Origin: Achromobacter sp. MFA1 R4 | GTDB taxonomy: Bacteria; Pseudomonadota; Gammaproteobacteria; Burkholderiales; Burkholderiaceae_B | Reading direction: 5' to 3' | Length of the DNA stretch: 64,000 nucleotides | Assembly (NCBI RefSeq): GCF_900156745.1 | Contig: NZ_LT707065.1 | Location: 1,488,001-1,552,000, forward strand | Shown here: piece by piece, positions 47,578-56,062 of the stretch | How positions within the stretch are numbered: position 1 is the stretch's first letter | Layout: every line of letters starts with the position of its first letter | Program-made: the position numbers and the translations under genes | The notes under the pieces: generated by a model | What the model was told of the DNA's origin: nothing | Database searches by the model: none | Seen by the model: only the letters and a program-made list of their open reading frames with translations

Positions 47578-48177
47578 ATGAAAATCTTCTTCTCGCCAGC
47601 TTCCCCCTTCGTCCGCAAATGCATGGTCATCGCCCACGAACTGGGCCTGGCCGACCGCATTGAAAAGCTGCCCAGCGCCGCCGGTCCCGTCGCCCGCGAC
47701 CAGACCATCATCCCGAGCAATCCGCTGGGCCAGGTGCCCACCTTCATCACCGATGAAGGCCAGGCGCTGTTCGACAGCCGCGTCGTCTGCGAATACCTGA
47801 ACGACCTGGGCGGCGGTTCGTTTTTCCCCGCCGGCAAAGACCGCTGGCAGGCGCTAACGGAGCAGGCCATGGCCGACGGCATGCTGGGCGCGGCGCTGCT
47901 GGCGCGCTATGAGGCGGTGCTGCGTCCCGAAGCGTTGCGCTGGGACGCCTGGGTCGAGGGCCAGTTGGGTAAGGTGCGCGACGGCCTCGCGCTCATCGAG
48001 AAGAACGCCGCGGGCCTGGACGGCCGGGTGGACATCGGCACCATCACCATCGGCTGCGCGCTGGGCTACCTGGACTTCCGCTTTCCGGATCTGGACTGGC
48101 GCGCGTCGCATCCGGCCGCCGCGGCCTGGTATGCAGGCTTCAGCCAGCGCCCCTCGATGCAGGCGACCAAACCCTGA
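47578..48177 (+). CDS. Glutathione S-transferase family protein
   Basis: A 199-residue GST. The N-terminal thioredoxin-like domain begins FFSPASPFVRKCMVIAHELG with Ser residues at the usual catalytic place, the cis-proline is in GQVPTFI, and DSRVVCEYL binds the glutathione gamma-Glu part. The C-terminal helical domain ends FSQRPSMQATKP. It follows the flavoprotein by 24 bases and is closed by a terminator, so it is the last gene of this set. It could handle a reactive intermediate or act as an isomerase. Confidence 0.92.
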   Translation: MKIFFSPASPFVRKCMVIAHELGLADRIEKLPSAAGPVARDQTIIPSNPLGQVPTFITDEGQALFDSRVVCEYLNDLGGGSFFPAGKDRWQALTEQAMADGMLGAALLARYEAVLRPEALRWDAWVEGQLGKVRDGLALIEKNAAGLDGRVDIGTITIGCALGYLDFRFPDLDWRASHPAAAAWYAGFSQRPSMQATKP

Positions 48178-48207
48178 TCGAACGCGCCAGCGCCACCGCG
48201 TTGCATC

Positions 48208-48241
48208 AAAGCCCCTGGACCGCATGGACAGGGGCTTTTTT
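48208..48241 (+). terminator. Rho-independent terminator after the GST gene
   Basis: Stem AAAGCCCCTG (48208-48217) / CAGGGGCTTT (48229-48238), 11-base loop, followed by a T-run to 48241. It lies 31 bases after the GST stop and at the end of the convergent AraC gene. Confidence 0.92.
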
Positions 48242-48243
48242 GT

Positions 48244-49212
48244 TCAATGCGACGACACGAAGGTCGCGTCCGCGAACGGCGGCAAGGCAAAGCCCAGCCG
48301 CATGCGCCGGGCCTCGGCCGCGGGCGTCAGGCCGAACAGGCGCTTGAACTCGCGGCTGAACTGGGACGGGCTGGTGTAGCCCACGGCCAGGCTCGCCGTC
48401 TCCGCCGTCAGCGCCTGCCGCACCATCAGCAGGCGCGCCTGATGCAGGCGCGTCGATTTCACGTACTGCATGGGTGACGCCTGCGTGACCGCCTTGAAGT
48501 GGCTGTGAAAGCTTGGGACGCTCATGCCCGCCTCGGCCGCCAGCCGCGCCACGTCCAGCGGTTGTGCGAATTCCGCGTGGATGAGACGCAGGGACCTGCC
48601 GATACGGCCAAATGGCCCCCGCATGGCCAGCGCTTCCCGCATCGAACTGCCTTGCGGGCCGGTCAACACCCGGAAATAGAGTTCGCGCAGCAGCGCGGGA
48701 CCCAGCACAGCGGCCTCCAGCGGCCGGTTCAAGGCCTCGATGAAGCGCAACACCGACGCACGCATCCGGTCGTCCATCGGGGTCGACATCATGCTTTGCG
48801 GCGCCTGGACGGGCGCCGCCGGTCCGGCGTCGTCGATCTGCGCCATCAGTTCCGCCGCCAGCACGAAGTCCAGGTGCAGGTAGAGCGCGAGCAGCGGACG
48901 TTCGGGCGTGGCGTCGGTCTCCATGCTGAAGGGCACGGGCACGGACACGGCCAGGTAATGCTGCTCGTCGTACAGATATTGGCGATTGCCGAAATACCCG
49001 CGCTTGCGGCCTTGGCAGACGATCACGATGCCGGGGTCGTAAAGCACGGGCGTGCGCGCCAGCGGACCGTTGGCGCGCAGCACGCGCACGCTGGGCAGGG
49101 CGGTGAGGTTGTAGCCCTCATTGGGGGCCAAGTCGCGCAGCAGCGCCACCATCGGGGTGACCGCGCAAGGCTCGGCCCCGGCGCCATCCTCGGCCGCAGC
49201 GGAAACGGACAT
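48244..49212 (-). CDS. AraC-family transcriptional regulator
   Basis: A 322-residue regulator. The N-terminal AraC_N-type domain includes LYDPGIVIVCQGRKRGYFGNRQYLYDEQHYLAVSVPVPF, described here by its key residues PGIVIVCQGRK and YLAVSVPVPF. The C-terminal HTH_18 domain includes LDVARLAAEAGMSVPSFHSHFK and VGYTSPSQFSREFKRLFG. ATG 49212 is preferred to a TTG four codons earlier. It is divergent from the SDR at 49315 with 102 bases between, a common arrangement where this group controls a dehydrogenase gene. Confidence 0.92.
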   Translation of the reverse strand: MSVSAAAEDGAGAEPCAVTPMVALLRDLAPNEGYNLTALPSVRVLRANGPLARTPVLYDPGIVIVCQGRKRGYFGNRQYLYDEQHYLAVSVPVPFSMETDATPERPLLALYLHLDFVLAAELMAQIDDAGPAAPVQAPQSMMSTPMDDRMRASVLRFIEALNRPLEAAVLGPALLRELYFRVLTGPQGSSMREALAMRGPFGRIGRSLRLIHAEFAQPLDVARLAAEAGMSVPSFHSHFKAVTQASPMQYVKSTRLHQARLLMVRQALTAETASLAVGYTSPSQFSREFKRLFGLTPAAEARRMRLGFALPPFADATFVSSH

Positions 49213-49314
49213 AGTTTTGTGCAAGAAATATAGGGAAATCTGGCTTATTCAGCGCCATCGGCAAGACTAGCATGCAGTCTCCAGTAGCCCTTACAGACAT
49301 TTGAGAGAAGATCG

Positions 49315-50178
49315 ATGACATCCCCCAAAACCCTGCTCATCACAGGCGTCAGCAGCGGCTTTGGCCGCGCGCTCGCCGAAGAGGCTCTCGCAGCCGGCCA
49401 TCAGGTCGTCGGAACGGTGCGCACCGTCCAGGCCCGGCTCGCGTTCGAAGCCCTGTCCCCCGGCGCCGCGATCGGCCGTGTGCTGGACGTGACCGACTTC
49501 GATGCCATCGACGGCGTCGTGGCGGAGGTCGACGCCCAGGTCGGCGGCATCGACGTATTGGTCAACAACGCGGGCTACGGGCACGAGGGCGTGATGGAAG
49601 AATCGCCGCTGTCGGAAATGCGCCGCCAGTTCGATGTAAACGTGTTCGGCGCGGTCGCGATGATCAAGGCAGTCCTGCCCTTCATGCGCCAGCGCCGGCG
49701 TGGCCACATCCTGAACATCACCTCCATGGGCGGCCACATCACCATGCCCGGCATCGCCTACTACTGCGGCAGCAAGTTCGCGCTGGAAGGCATTTCCGAG
49801 GCGCTGGGCAAGGAGGTGCGATCCCTGGGCATCGCCGTGACGGCCGTGGCGCCGGGATCGTTCCGCACCGACTGGGCTGGCCGGTCCATGGTGCGCACGC
49901 CGCGCTCGATTGCGGACTATGACGGCATTTTCGACCCCATCCGCCAGACCCGCGAAGCGAAAAGCGGCAGGCAACTGGGCGATCCGCGCAAAGCGGCGCG
50001 CGCAATGCTTGCGGCCATCGCCGCAGAGCATCCGCCCGCCCATTTGTTATTGGGCAGCGACGCCCTGGCGCTGGTGCGCGACAAGCTGTCCGCCTTGAAC
50101 CAGGAAATGTCTGCCTGGGAGGCCCTGACCGTTTCCACGGACGGGGGTGGCGTGGACGAGGTCTCCGCGCGCAGTTGA
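49315..50178 (+). CDS. SDR oxidoreductase
   Basis: A 287-residue SDR of the group that often partners AraC regulators. TGVSSGFGRALAEEAL near residue 10, Thr-Val-Arg (GTVRTVQ) after beta-2 suggests NADP, NNAGYGHEG, catalytic Ser in ITSMGGH and YYCGSK (Tyr-x-x-x-Lys). The C-terminal region (LLLGSDALALVRDKLSALNQEM) is the typical tail. Probably controlled by the divergent AraC protein. Confidence 0.9.
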   Translation: MTSPKTLLITGVSSGFGRALAEEALAAGHQVVGTVRTVQARLAFEALSPGAAIGRVLDVTDFDAIDGVVAEVDAQVGGIDVLVNNAGYGHEGVMEESPLSEMRRQFDVNVFGAVAMIKAVLPFMRQRRRGHILNITSMGGHITMPGIAYYCGSKFALEGISEALGKEVRSLGIAVTAVAPGSFRTDWAGRSMVRTPRSIADYDGIFDPIRQTREAKSGRQLGDPRKAARAMLAAIAAEHPPAHLLLGSDALALVRDKLSALNQEMSAWEALTVSTDGGGVDEVSARS

Positions 50179-50303
50179 ACGTCGCAGGCGCCCGGTCGGG
50201 TATACCCCGACGCAGGGCGCGGGCAGCTTCCTCCTCTGTTACATTGAACTTGTAACTCGCTGGACGGACCAACTTTCAGGCCAACCACGAACAGGAGCCC
50301 CGC

Positions 50304-50885
50304 ATGAACGTTGCTGCGATCTCCGCTGTTTCCGGCGCTGCCGCGCCCTACCCCGCGCGCGCGTCGATGCTGGATGAAAACCGCCCCGCCTGGGAAGCCG
50401 AACAGGCGGCGCGCACCCACGCTGCCCGGCAGGCCCAGCGCACGGCACGCGCCCAGGACGCCTGGGAAGCCCGGCGCATCGAACAGGCCGAGGCCGCCAG
50501 ATCGGTCCGCGCCGATCAAGACGCATCGGCGGTCCGCGACCCGGCGCGCTCCCCGGCTTCTCCGCTCGCGCTCGCCGCCCCGGCGCTCAACGTCGACGAA
50601 TTGCGCGATCTCTACGCCGAATCCCGGATGCGGCGCGCCGTCGAGGAATTTTCCGCCCGCCCGGATCCGCTGGCGCAGCGCGCCGACACCGCCAATGACT
50701 GGGGCACCATCGAAGGGCTGGCCCCGTTGCAGCCCTACCGCGTCGCGATGGGCAATCCGCAGGTCGAGTTGCAGGCGGCCGCGGCGCTGAAGGCTGCCGG
50801 CATCGGCGTGCCGAAGGTCGCCAACATCGGCCCCACCGAGAACGCCACGGACAACGCGCGCTACCGGCCCGGCGCGACGCCCTGA
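50304..50885 (+). CDS. Protein of unknown function, Ala/Arg-rich
   Basis: A 193-residue protein I do not recognise. There is no membrane segment or clear signal peptide. Residues about 25-75 are very rich in Ala, Arg, Gln and Glu and should form a long charged helix or coiled coil. A Pro/Ser/Ala linker follows, then a C-terminal part with LNVDELRDLYAESRMRRAVEEF and the Gly/Pro/Asn-rich end GVPKVANIGPTENATDNARYRPG. AGGAG precedes the ATG. Codon bias is that of the host. A strong terminator lies right behind it. Confidence 0.6.
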   Translation: MNVAAISAVSGAAAPYPARASMLDENRPAWEAEQAARTHAARQAQRTARAQDAWEARRIEQAEAARSVRADQDASAVRDPARSPASPLALAAPALNVDELRDLYAESRMRRAVEEFSARPDPLAQRADTANDWGTIEGLAPLQPYRVAMGNPQVELQAAAALKAAGIGVPKVANIGPTENATDNARYRPGATP

Positions 50886-50907
50886 CCGCCGCATGGCGCA
50901 CCAATGA

Positions 50908-50934
50908 CAAAGCCGCCTGCAAGAGGCGGCTTTG
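50908..50934. terminator. Bidirectional terminator between convergent genes
   Basis: CAAAGCCGCCT (50908-50918) and AGGCGGCTTTG (50924-50934) form an 11-bp perfect stem with a GCAAG loop. T-runs on both sides are short (three), so efficiency is uncertain, but it serves both the gene ending at 50885 and that ending at 50953. Confidence 0.8.
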
Positions 50935-50952
50935 TCGTGAAGCGCGGTGTGA

Positions 50953-52290
50953 TCAGTGGAAGAATTCCGCGATCATCGTGGCGCCCATGAAGGTGCCGGC
51001 GTTGGCGGCCAGCGACACCACCACGATCTTCCAGCCCAGCTTGCGGAACGCGGGCAGGTCCTTCAGGATCGACAGGCCGGCCATGGCCAGGATCACCGTG
51101 GTGAACGGCAGGAAGTTGACCTTGCCGACCAGCGCGATGATCTGGTCGGAATACGGCAGCACGCCGGGGCAGCCCGCGGTCATGGCGATCAGCGACAGCA
51201 CGAACACGGCGGGCAGCTTGGGCACGACGCGCAGGATCAGGTCGGTGACGACGACCAGCAGGATGATGATGCCCATGCCGGGCAACGCATCCAGGAACGG
51301 CACCTTGTAGCCCAGGCTGTTGCCCACCAGCGCGAACAGACCGCAGATGACGTAGGCGGTCAGGCGGTCGCCGAAACCCATCTTGGCGCTGTGCGCCGGG
51401 ACGTCTTCGGACACGCTCTCGTCCACGACGGCCTCGCCGGACTTGCCGCGCGAGAAGCGGCCCAGCACGGGTTCCAGCTTGCCGTACAGGAAGATGGTCG
51501 TGGGCAGCGAGATGAACAGCGTGAAGTACACGCCCACGACCGTGGTGAGCAGGTTCGCGGCGGCGGCCAGGGCGGCGACCTGATGCGCCATCTCGGGCGT
51601 CTGCTGCGAGGCGATGGCGCCCACGCCGGCGGCCATCATGCTGCCCGAGCCCACGCCGGCGCCCATGGCGAGCGAGCGCGGATCGAAGATGTTCAGGCTG
51701 GTGATGAAGCCGGCCATCAGCGCCACGAACAGCGCGCCGATCACAGTGCCGGTGATGTATTCCGCCATGACGCCGCGGCCTTCGGGCGAGTTCATGCCGT
51801 AGCGTTCGCCAATGATGGCCAGGCTGGGCTCGCGGCCCACCGAGAACGTGGCGCCAATGGCTTCGCGCTTGATGCCCAGCAGCAGGGCCAGCGGCAGGCC
51901 GATGGCCATGGTGCCGAAGAAATGGCCGAACTCCTGGAACACGAGCGCCCAGCCCGCCTCGCGCACCTGCGGCAATGCGCCGCCCACCATCAGGCCCAGC
52001 TTGGCCAGGAACGGCAGCAGCGCGTACTGCAGGTAGCCGCTGATGCGGGTCTGCATGGCCTTGTCGATGCCGGCGCCCGCCGGCAGGCGCTGGCCAAACG
52101 CCGCGACGACGGCGCCGATGAAGATCGCCCACAGCATGGGCTGCAGAACGATCTTGCCCGGACCGACCGAGAAGGTGACGCTGCCGATCGCTTCGGAAAT
52201 GATCACCACCAGCAGGATGGCGGCGAGCATGCGCACGCGCCCCGATAGCGGCATGGAAGGCAGGGCCAGGCTGGCGCTGGCGTGAGACAT
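50953..52290 (-). CDS. DUF3100-type membrane protein, possible transporter
   Basis: A 445-residue inner-membrane protein with about 11-12 hydrophobic segments. GREPSLAIIGERYGMNSPEGRGVMAEYITG and GAGVGSGSMMAAGVGAIASQ are the stretches on which I base the DUF3100 assignment. The region around residues 250-275 (FSRGKSGEAVVDESVSEDV) is a hydrophilic loop. The ATG at 52290 with AGGGG upstream is preferred to a 60-residue extension that runs through the regulatory region. Divergent LysR suggests inducible uptake or export of an organic anion. Confidence 0.8.
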   Translation of the reverse strand: MSHASASLALPSMPLSGRVRMLAAILLVVIISEAIGSVTFSVGPGKIVLQPMLWAIFIGAVVAAFGQRLPAGAGIDKAMQTRISGYLQYALLPFLAKLGLMVGGALPQVREAGWALVFQEFGHFFGTMAIGLPLALLLGIKREAIGATFSVGREPSLAIIGERYGMNSPEGRGVMAEYITGTVIGALFVALMAGFITSLNIFDPRSLAMGAGVGSGSMMAAGVGAIASQQTPEMAHQVAALAAAANLLTTVVGVYFTLFISLPTTIFLYGKLEPVLGRFSRGKSGEAVVDESVSEDVPAHSAKMGFGDRLTAYVICGLFALVGNSLGYKVPFLDALPGMGIIILLVVVTDLILRVVPKLPAVFVLSLIAMTAGCPGVLPYSDQIIALVGKVNFLPFTTVILAMAGLSILKDLPAFRKLGWKIVVVSLAANAGTFMGATMIAEFFH

Positions 52291-52453
52291 TGGTTTTCCC
52301 CTGATGACGTGAATCGTGTGCGTGACGGCGACCCGGAGCGCGCCGGGCGGCTCGTGCCGCGCAGCCGGGCATGAGCGCCATCGGCGCCCTGCCGGCGTGC
52401 GCAATTTTCGCTCGCCCCTTCCGCGGGCAACCATGACAGCGAACGCCGTTAAA

Positions 52454-52472
52454 CGTTGCGTAAAATGCAACG
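52454..52472. promoter_or_regulatory. Candidate LysR binding dyads
   Basis: CGTTGC-N7-GCAACG (52454-52472) contains the T-N11-A form of LysR sites. A second dyad, TTTAC-N4-GTAAA, lies at 52512-52525. Both are AT-rich islands in the 290-base gap between the DUF3100 gene and the divergent LysR gene. Binding by that LysR protein is inferred. Confidence 0.65.
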
Positions 52473-52580
52473 AATGCCGATTTACTGGGAAAATTTTGCA
52501 CGGGACAGCGTTTTACTAGGGTAAACCCTTAATTCCGATCGTGGAAAATCAGCCGCAATCACGTCACGGGACCTGACGCC

Positions 52581-53516
52581 ATGGACGAAAAACTCGACGC
52601 CCGCCGCACCCACTATTTCATGCAGGTCATGAGCCGGGGTTCGGTGCGGGGCGCCGCCGAAGCGCTGGAGATGGACCCCTCCGCCGTCAGCCGGGCCATC
52701 GCCGCGCTGGAGCGCGACTGCGGGATGGCGCTGTTCGAGCGTCGCGGCCGGGGCGTGGTGCCTACCGACGCCGGCCACATCCTGGCCCGCTACGTGAAGC
52801 GCCAGCAGGACATCCAGGAGAGCTTTTTTTCCGAGATCGACAGCCTGCGCAAGGCCGAGCGCGGCCACATCGACCTGGTGCTGGGCGAGGGCTTCGTGGA
52901 ACTGATGTTCGACCGCGTCCTGCCCGGCTATTGGCGCAGCCATCCCGAAGTGACGCTGGACATCGATGTGGCCCGCACGTCCGAGATCGTGCAGCGCATC
53001 GTGGACGACCGCGCCTATATAGGATTGGTCTTCCAGCCGCCCACCGACGCCCGCCTGCGCACGCATTACTCGCGCCCCGAACCCATTCGCGCCATCGTGC
53101 GCCAGGACCACCCGCTCACGCGCCTGGGCCGCCCCCTGCTGCTGACCGACCTGGCCGACTATCCCGGCGCGTCCATGCAGGAAGGGTTTGGCGTGCGCCA
53201 ACACATCCAGGCCGCCGAGATCAGCGAGCAGGTCCGGCTGCGCAACGTGCTGACCACCTCGTCTTTCAAGGCGCTGTGGCAGTTCGCGGCGGCCGGCATC
53301 GGCTACGCGCTCACGCCGCCCATCGCGGTCACCGCCGACATGCAGGCCCAGCGCCTGGCCAGCCTGCCGCTGGCCAATCCCATCCTGAACCAGGGCAGCC
53401 TGCATGTGCTCAGCCGAGCGGGCCGGCACATCTCGCCCGCCGCGCGCGAGCTGCTGGAACACATTGTGCGCGGCATCGGCGCGCACGCGGCCGCGGCCAC
53501 CGATACGGCCGGCTGA
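52581..53516 (+). CDS. LysR-family transcriptional regulator
   Basis: A 311-residue LysR protein. DNA-binding part at residues 5-65 (RRTHYFMQVMSRGSVRGAAE, DPSAVSRAIAALERDCG, FERRGRGVVPTDAG). Effector domain with GHIDLVLGEGFVELMF and LTTSSFKALWQFAAAGIGYAL. It is divergent from the DUF3100 membrane protein, which is its likely target. Confidence 0.92.
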   Translation: MDEKLDARRTHYFMQVMSRGSVRGAAEALEMDPSAVSRAIAALERDCGMALFERRGRGVVPTDAGHILARYVKRQQDIQESFFSEIDSLRKAERGHIDLVLGEGFVELMFDRVLPGYWRSHPEVTLDIDVARTSEIVQRIVDDRAYIGLVFQPPTDARLRTHYSRPEPIRAIVRQDHPLTRLGRPLLLTDLADYPGASMQEGFGVRQHIQAAEISEQVRLRNVLTTSSFKALWQFAAAGIGYALTPPIAVTADMQAQRLASLPLANPILNQGSLHVLSRAGRHISPAARELLEHIVRGIGAHAAAATDTAG

Positions 53517-53728
53517 CGACGATCCGCTTTGGTCTGGCCCAGGAAGCCGCCCAAGGCGAATCCGAGGACATGGCGCCGGGCCCCTTCCCGAGCCCTTATT
53601 TCTTTATTACCAGAATGACTTAGACGCCCGCGACGGGTGGCTGTTACGGTTATGAATCCCGTTTTGCCGGCGCCCTGCGCCCGCCCCGCCGTGGGGCTCA
53701 GATCGAAAAGACTTCAAGGGCAGTAGAC

Positions 53729-55471
53729 ATGTACGTGTATGACCCCGTCGACCAACAGCTCGTCGAGCAGCGTGTGGCGCAATTCGCCGACCAGACGCGC
53801 CGCTTTCTCGACGGCCAGCTGACCGAAGATGATTTCCGCGTCCTGCGCCTGCAGAACGGCCTGTACATCCAGCGCCATGCGCCGATGCTGCGCGTCGCCA
53901 TTCCGTACGGCATGCTGGCGTCGCGCCAACTGCGCACCCTGGCCCACATCGCGCGCAAGTGGGACCGCGGCTACGGGCATTTCAGCACCCGCCAGAACAT
54001 CCAGTTCAACTGGCCCAAGCTGGAAGACGTGCCGGCCATCCTGGCCGAACTCGCCACGGTGCAGATGCATGCCATCCAGACCAGCGGCAACTGCATCCGC
54101 AACACCACCACCGATCACTTTGCCGGCGTCGCGCCGGACGAGCTCGTCGATCCGCTGGTCTGGTGCGAGATCATCCGCCAGTGGTCCACCCTGCATCCGG
54201 AATTTGCCTTCCTGCCGCGCAAGTTCAAGATCGCGGTCAGCGGCGCCGTCGAGGACCGCGCGGCCGTGGGCGTGCACGACATCGGCCTGCAGGCCGTCGA
54301 GCGCGACGGCAAGCTGGGCTTTCGCGTGTGGGTCGGCGGCGGCCTGGGCCGCACGCCCATCGTCGGCAAGCTGATCAATCCTTTCGTCGAGTGGCAGGAC
54401 CTGCTGACCTATCTGCAGGCCGCCTTGCGCGTCTACAACCTGCATGGCCGCCGCGACAACAAGTACAAGGCGCGCATCAAGATCCTGGTCAAGGACCTGA
54501 CGCCCGAGGTCTACGCCCAGCAGGTCGATGAAGAGTGGCAGCGCATCAAGGGCGGCCCGGACACCATCACGCAGGAATTCGTCGACACCATCAAGTCGCG
54601 TTTCGTCTGGCCGCAATACGACGCCAGCGCCGCGTCCGACATCGACAACACCGCGGCGCTGGCCGCGGCCGACAAGCGCTTCGCGCGCTGGCTGCGCACC
54701 AACGTGCATGCCCACAAGGTGGCCGGCTATGCCGCGGTCACCGTCTCGCTCAAGCCCACCGGCGTGCCGCCGGGCGACATCACCGCCGACCAGATGGATG
54801 CCGTGGCCGACCTGGCCGACGACTTCGGCTATGGCGAACTGCGGGTGTCGCACGAACAGAACCTGATCCTGGCCGACGTGCGCCGCGCGCGCCTGCACGA
54901 ACTCTGGCTCAAGCTGGAATCGCTGAACCTCGCCACGCCCAACATCGGGCTGCTCTCGAACATCATCGCCTGTCCGGGCGGAGACTTCTGCGCGCTGGCC
55001 AATGCCGTCTCCATCCCCGTGGCCGAAGCCATCCAGCGCCAGTTCGACGACCTGGACTACCTGTTCGAGATCGGCGAGCTGGACCTGAACATCTCGGGCT
55101 GCATCAATTCCTGCGGCCATCATCACGTCGGCCACATCGGCATCCTCGGCGTCGACAAGGCCGGCGAGGAGTGGTATCAGGTCACGGTGGGCGGCCGCCA
55201 GAACGGCGCCGCCAAGCCCCTGCCCGACCTGGAATCCACCCATGGCGGCGGCGCGGCCATCGGCCGCATCATCGGCCCGTCGTTTGCGCGCCATCAGGTG
55301 CCCGGCGTGGTCGACCGCCTGATCCGCACCTATCTGGGCCTGCGCGACAGCGAAGCGGAGCGCTTCATCGACGTGGTCGACCGCGTCGGCATCGATCCCT
55401 TCAAGCAGGACGTGTACGCGGACCCTGCCTTCGCCAAACCCGCCCCGGTCGCGGAGGCCGCCCATGTCTGA
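53729..55471 (+). CDS. cysI: Ferredoxin-type nitrite/sulfite reductase
   Basis: A 580-residue siroheme/[4Fe-4S] enzyme. The two symmetric halves carry NIR_SIR ferredoxin-like domains. The cluster ligands are ACPGGDFC (Cys415, Cys421) and SGCINSCGHH (Cys458, Cys462). HFSTRQNIQFNWPKL and NTTTDHFAGV are family phrases near the active site. With DUF934 immediately behind and overlapping by 8 bases, this is the arrangement known for assimilatory sulfite reductase in betaproteobacteria. It reduces sulfite to sulfide; nitrite activity cannot be excluded. Confidence 0.95.
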   Translation: MYVYDPVDQQLVEQRVAQFADQTRRFLDGQLTEDDFRVLRLQNGLYIQRHAPMLRVAIPYGMLASRQLRTLAHIARKWDRGYGHFSTRQNIQFNWPKLEDVPAILAELATVQMHAIQTSGNCIRNTTTDHFAGVAPDELVDPLVWCEIIRQWSTLHPEFAFLPRKFKIAVSGAVEDRAAVGVHDIGLQAVERDGKLGFRVWVGGGLGRTPIVGKLINPFVEWQDLLTYLQAALRVYNLHGRRDNKYKARIKILVKDLTPEVYAQQVDEEWQRIKGGPDTITQEFVDTIKSRFVWPQYDASAASDIDNTAALAAADKRFARWLRTNVHAHKVAGYAAVTVSLKPTGVPPGDITADQMDAVADLADDFGYGELRVSHEQNLILADVRRARLHELWLKLESLNLATPNIGLLSNIIACPGGDFCALANAVSIPVAEAIQRQFDDLDYLFEIGELDLNISGCINSCGHHHVGHIGILGVDKAGEEWYQVTVGGRQNGAAKPLPDLESTHGGGAAIGRIIGPSFARHQVPGVVDRLIRTYLGLRDSEAERFIDVVDRVGIDPFKQDVYADPAFAKPAPVAEAAHV

Positions 55472-56015
55472 AATCTACGCCCACGACGCTCCCGGCCCGC
55501 ACCTCATCCGCAACGGCCGGCTGGAAGCCGACACCTCGCGTCCGTTCGTGCCCGAACCCGAAGTGCCCGCCGAAGGCCAGGTGCCCGCCGACGAACCCGG
55601 CTGGATCGTGCCGCTGTCTGTCTGGAAAACGTCGCGCGCCACGCTGCGCCGCCACAAGCATCCCGTCGCCGTGCTGCTGAACCCCGACGCCGACCTGACC
55701 GACCTGGCGGACGCCGACGGCACGCTGCACCCCGAGGGCATCGCCTTCATCGCCGTGGACTTTCCGGTCTACACCGACGGCCGCGGCTATTCGCTGGCGC
55801 AGTTGCTGCGCACGCGCTATCAATGGCAGGGCGAGCTGCGCGCGGTCGGCGACGTGATGATCGACACCATCCACTACCAGGCGCGCGTGGGCTTTGACAG
55901 CTTCCTCGTCAAACCCGGCCACGATCCGCACAAGGCGCTGGACGCGTTCAAGACGTTCACGGTGCACTACCAGAAGACGTACCGGGCGCCGACGCCGGCC
56001 GCGGCCACGGCCTGA
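55464..56015 (+). CDS. DUF934 protein, sulfite-reductase partner
   Basis: A 183-residue protein with LLNPDADLTDLADADG, IAFIAVDFPVYTDGRGYSLAQLLRTRY and VGDVMIDTIHYQARVGFDSF, the DUF934 pattern. The ATG overlaps the cysI stop region by 8 bases, so it is co-translated. The family almost always follows this type of sulfite reductase, and is thought to supply an accessory or electron-transfer function, which is not established. Confidence 0.92.
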   Translation: MSEIYAHDAPGPHLIRNGRLEADTSRPFVPEPEVPAEGQVPADEPGWIVPLSVWKTSRATLRRHKHPVAVLLNPDADLTDLADADGTLHPEGIAFIAVDFPVYTDGRGYSLAQLLRTRYQWQGELRAVGDVMIDTIHYQARVGFDSFLVKPGHDPHKALDAFKTFTVHYQKTYRAPTPAAATA

Positions 56016-56024
56016 CGACGTCCA

Positions 56025-56046
56025 GACAGTCCTGACAGTCCTGACA
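56025..56046. repeat. Short tandem repeat, 9-bp unit
   Basis: GACAGTCCT occurs twice in tandem followed by GACA, ten bases after the DUF934 stop and in the gap before the convergent IclR gene. It is probably slippage. Confidence 0.7.
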
Positions 56047-56062
56047 TGCGGCGCCCCGGGCA

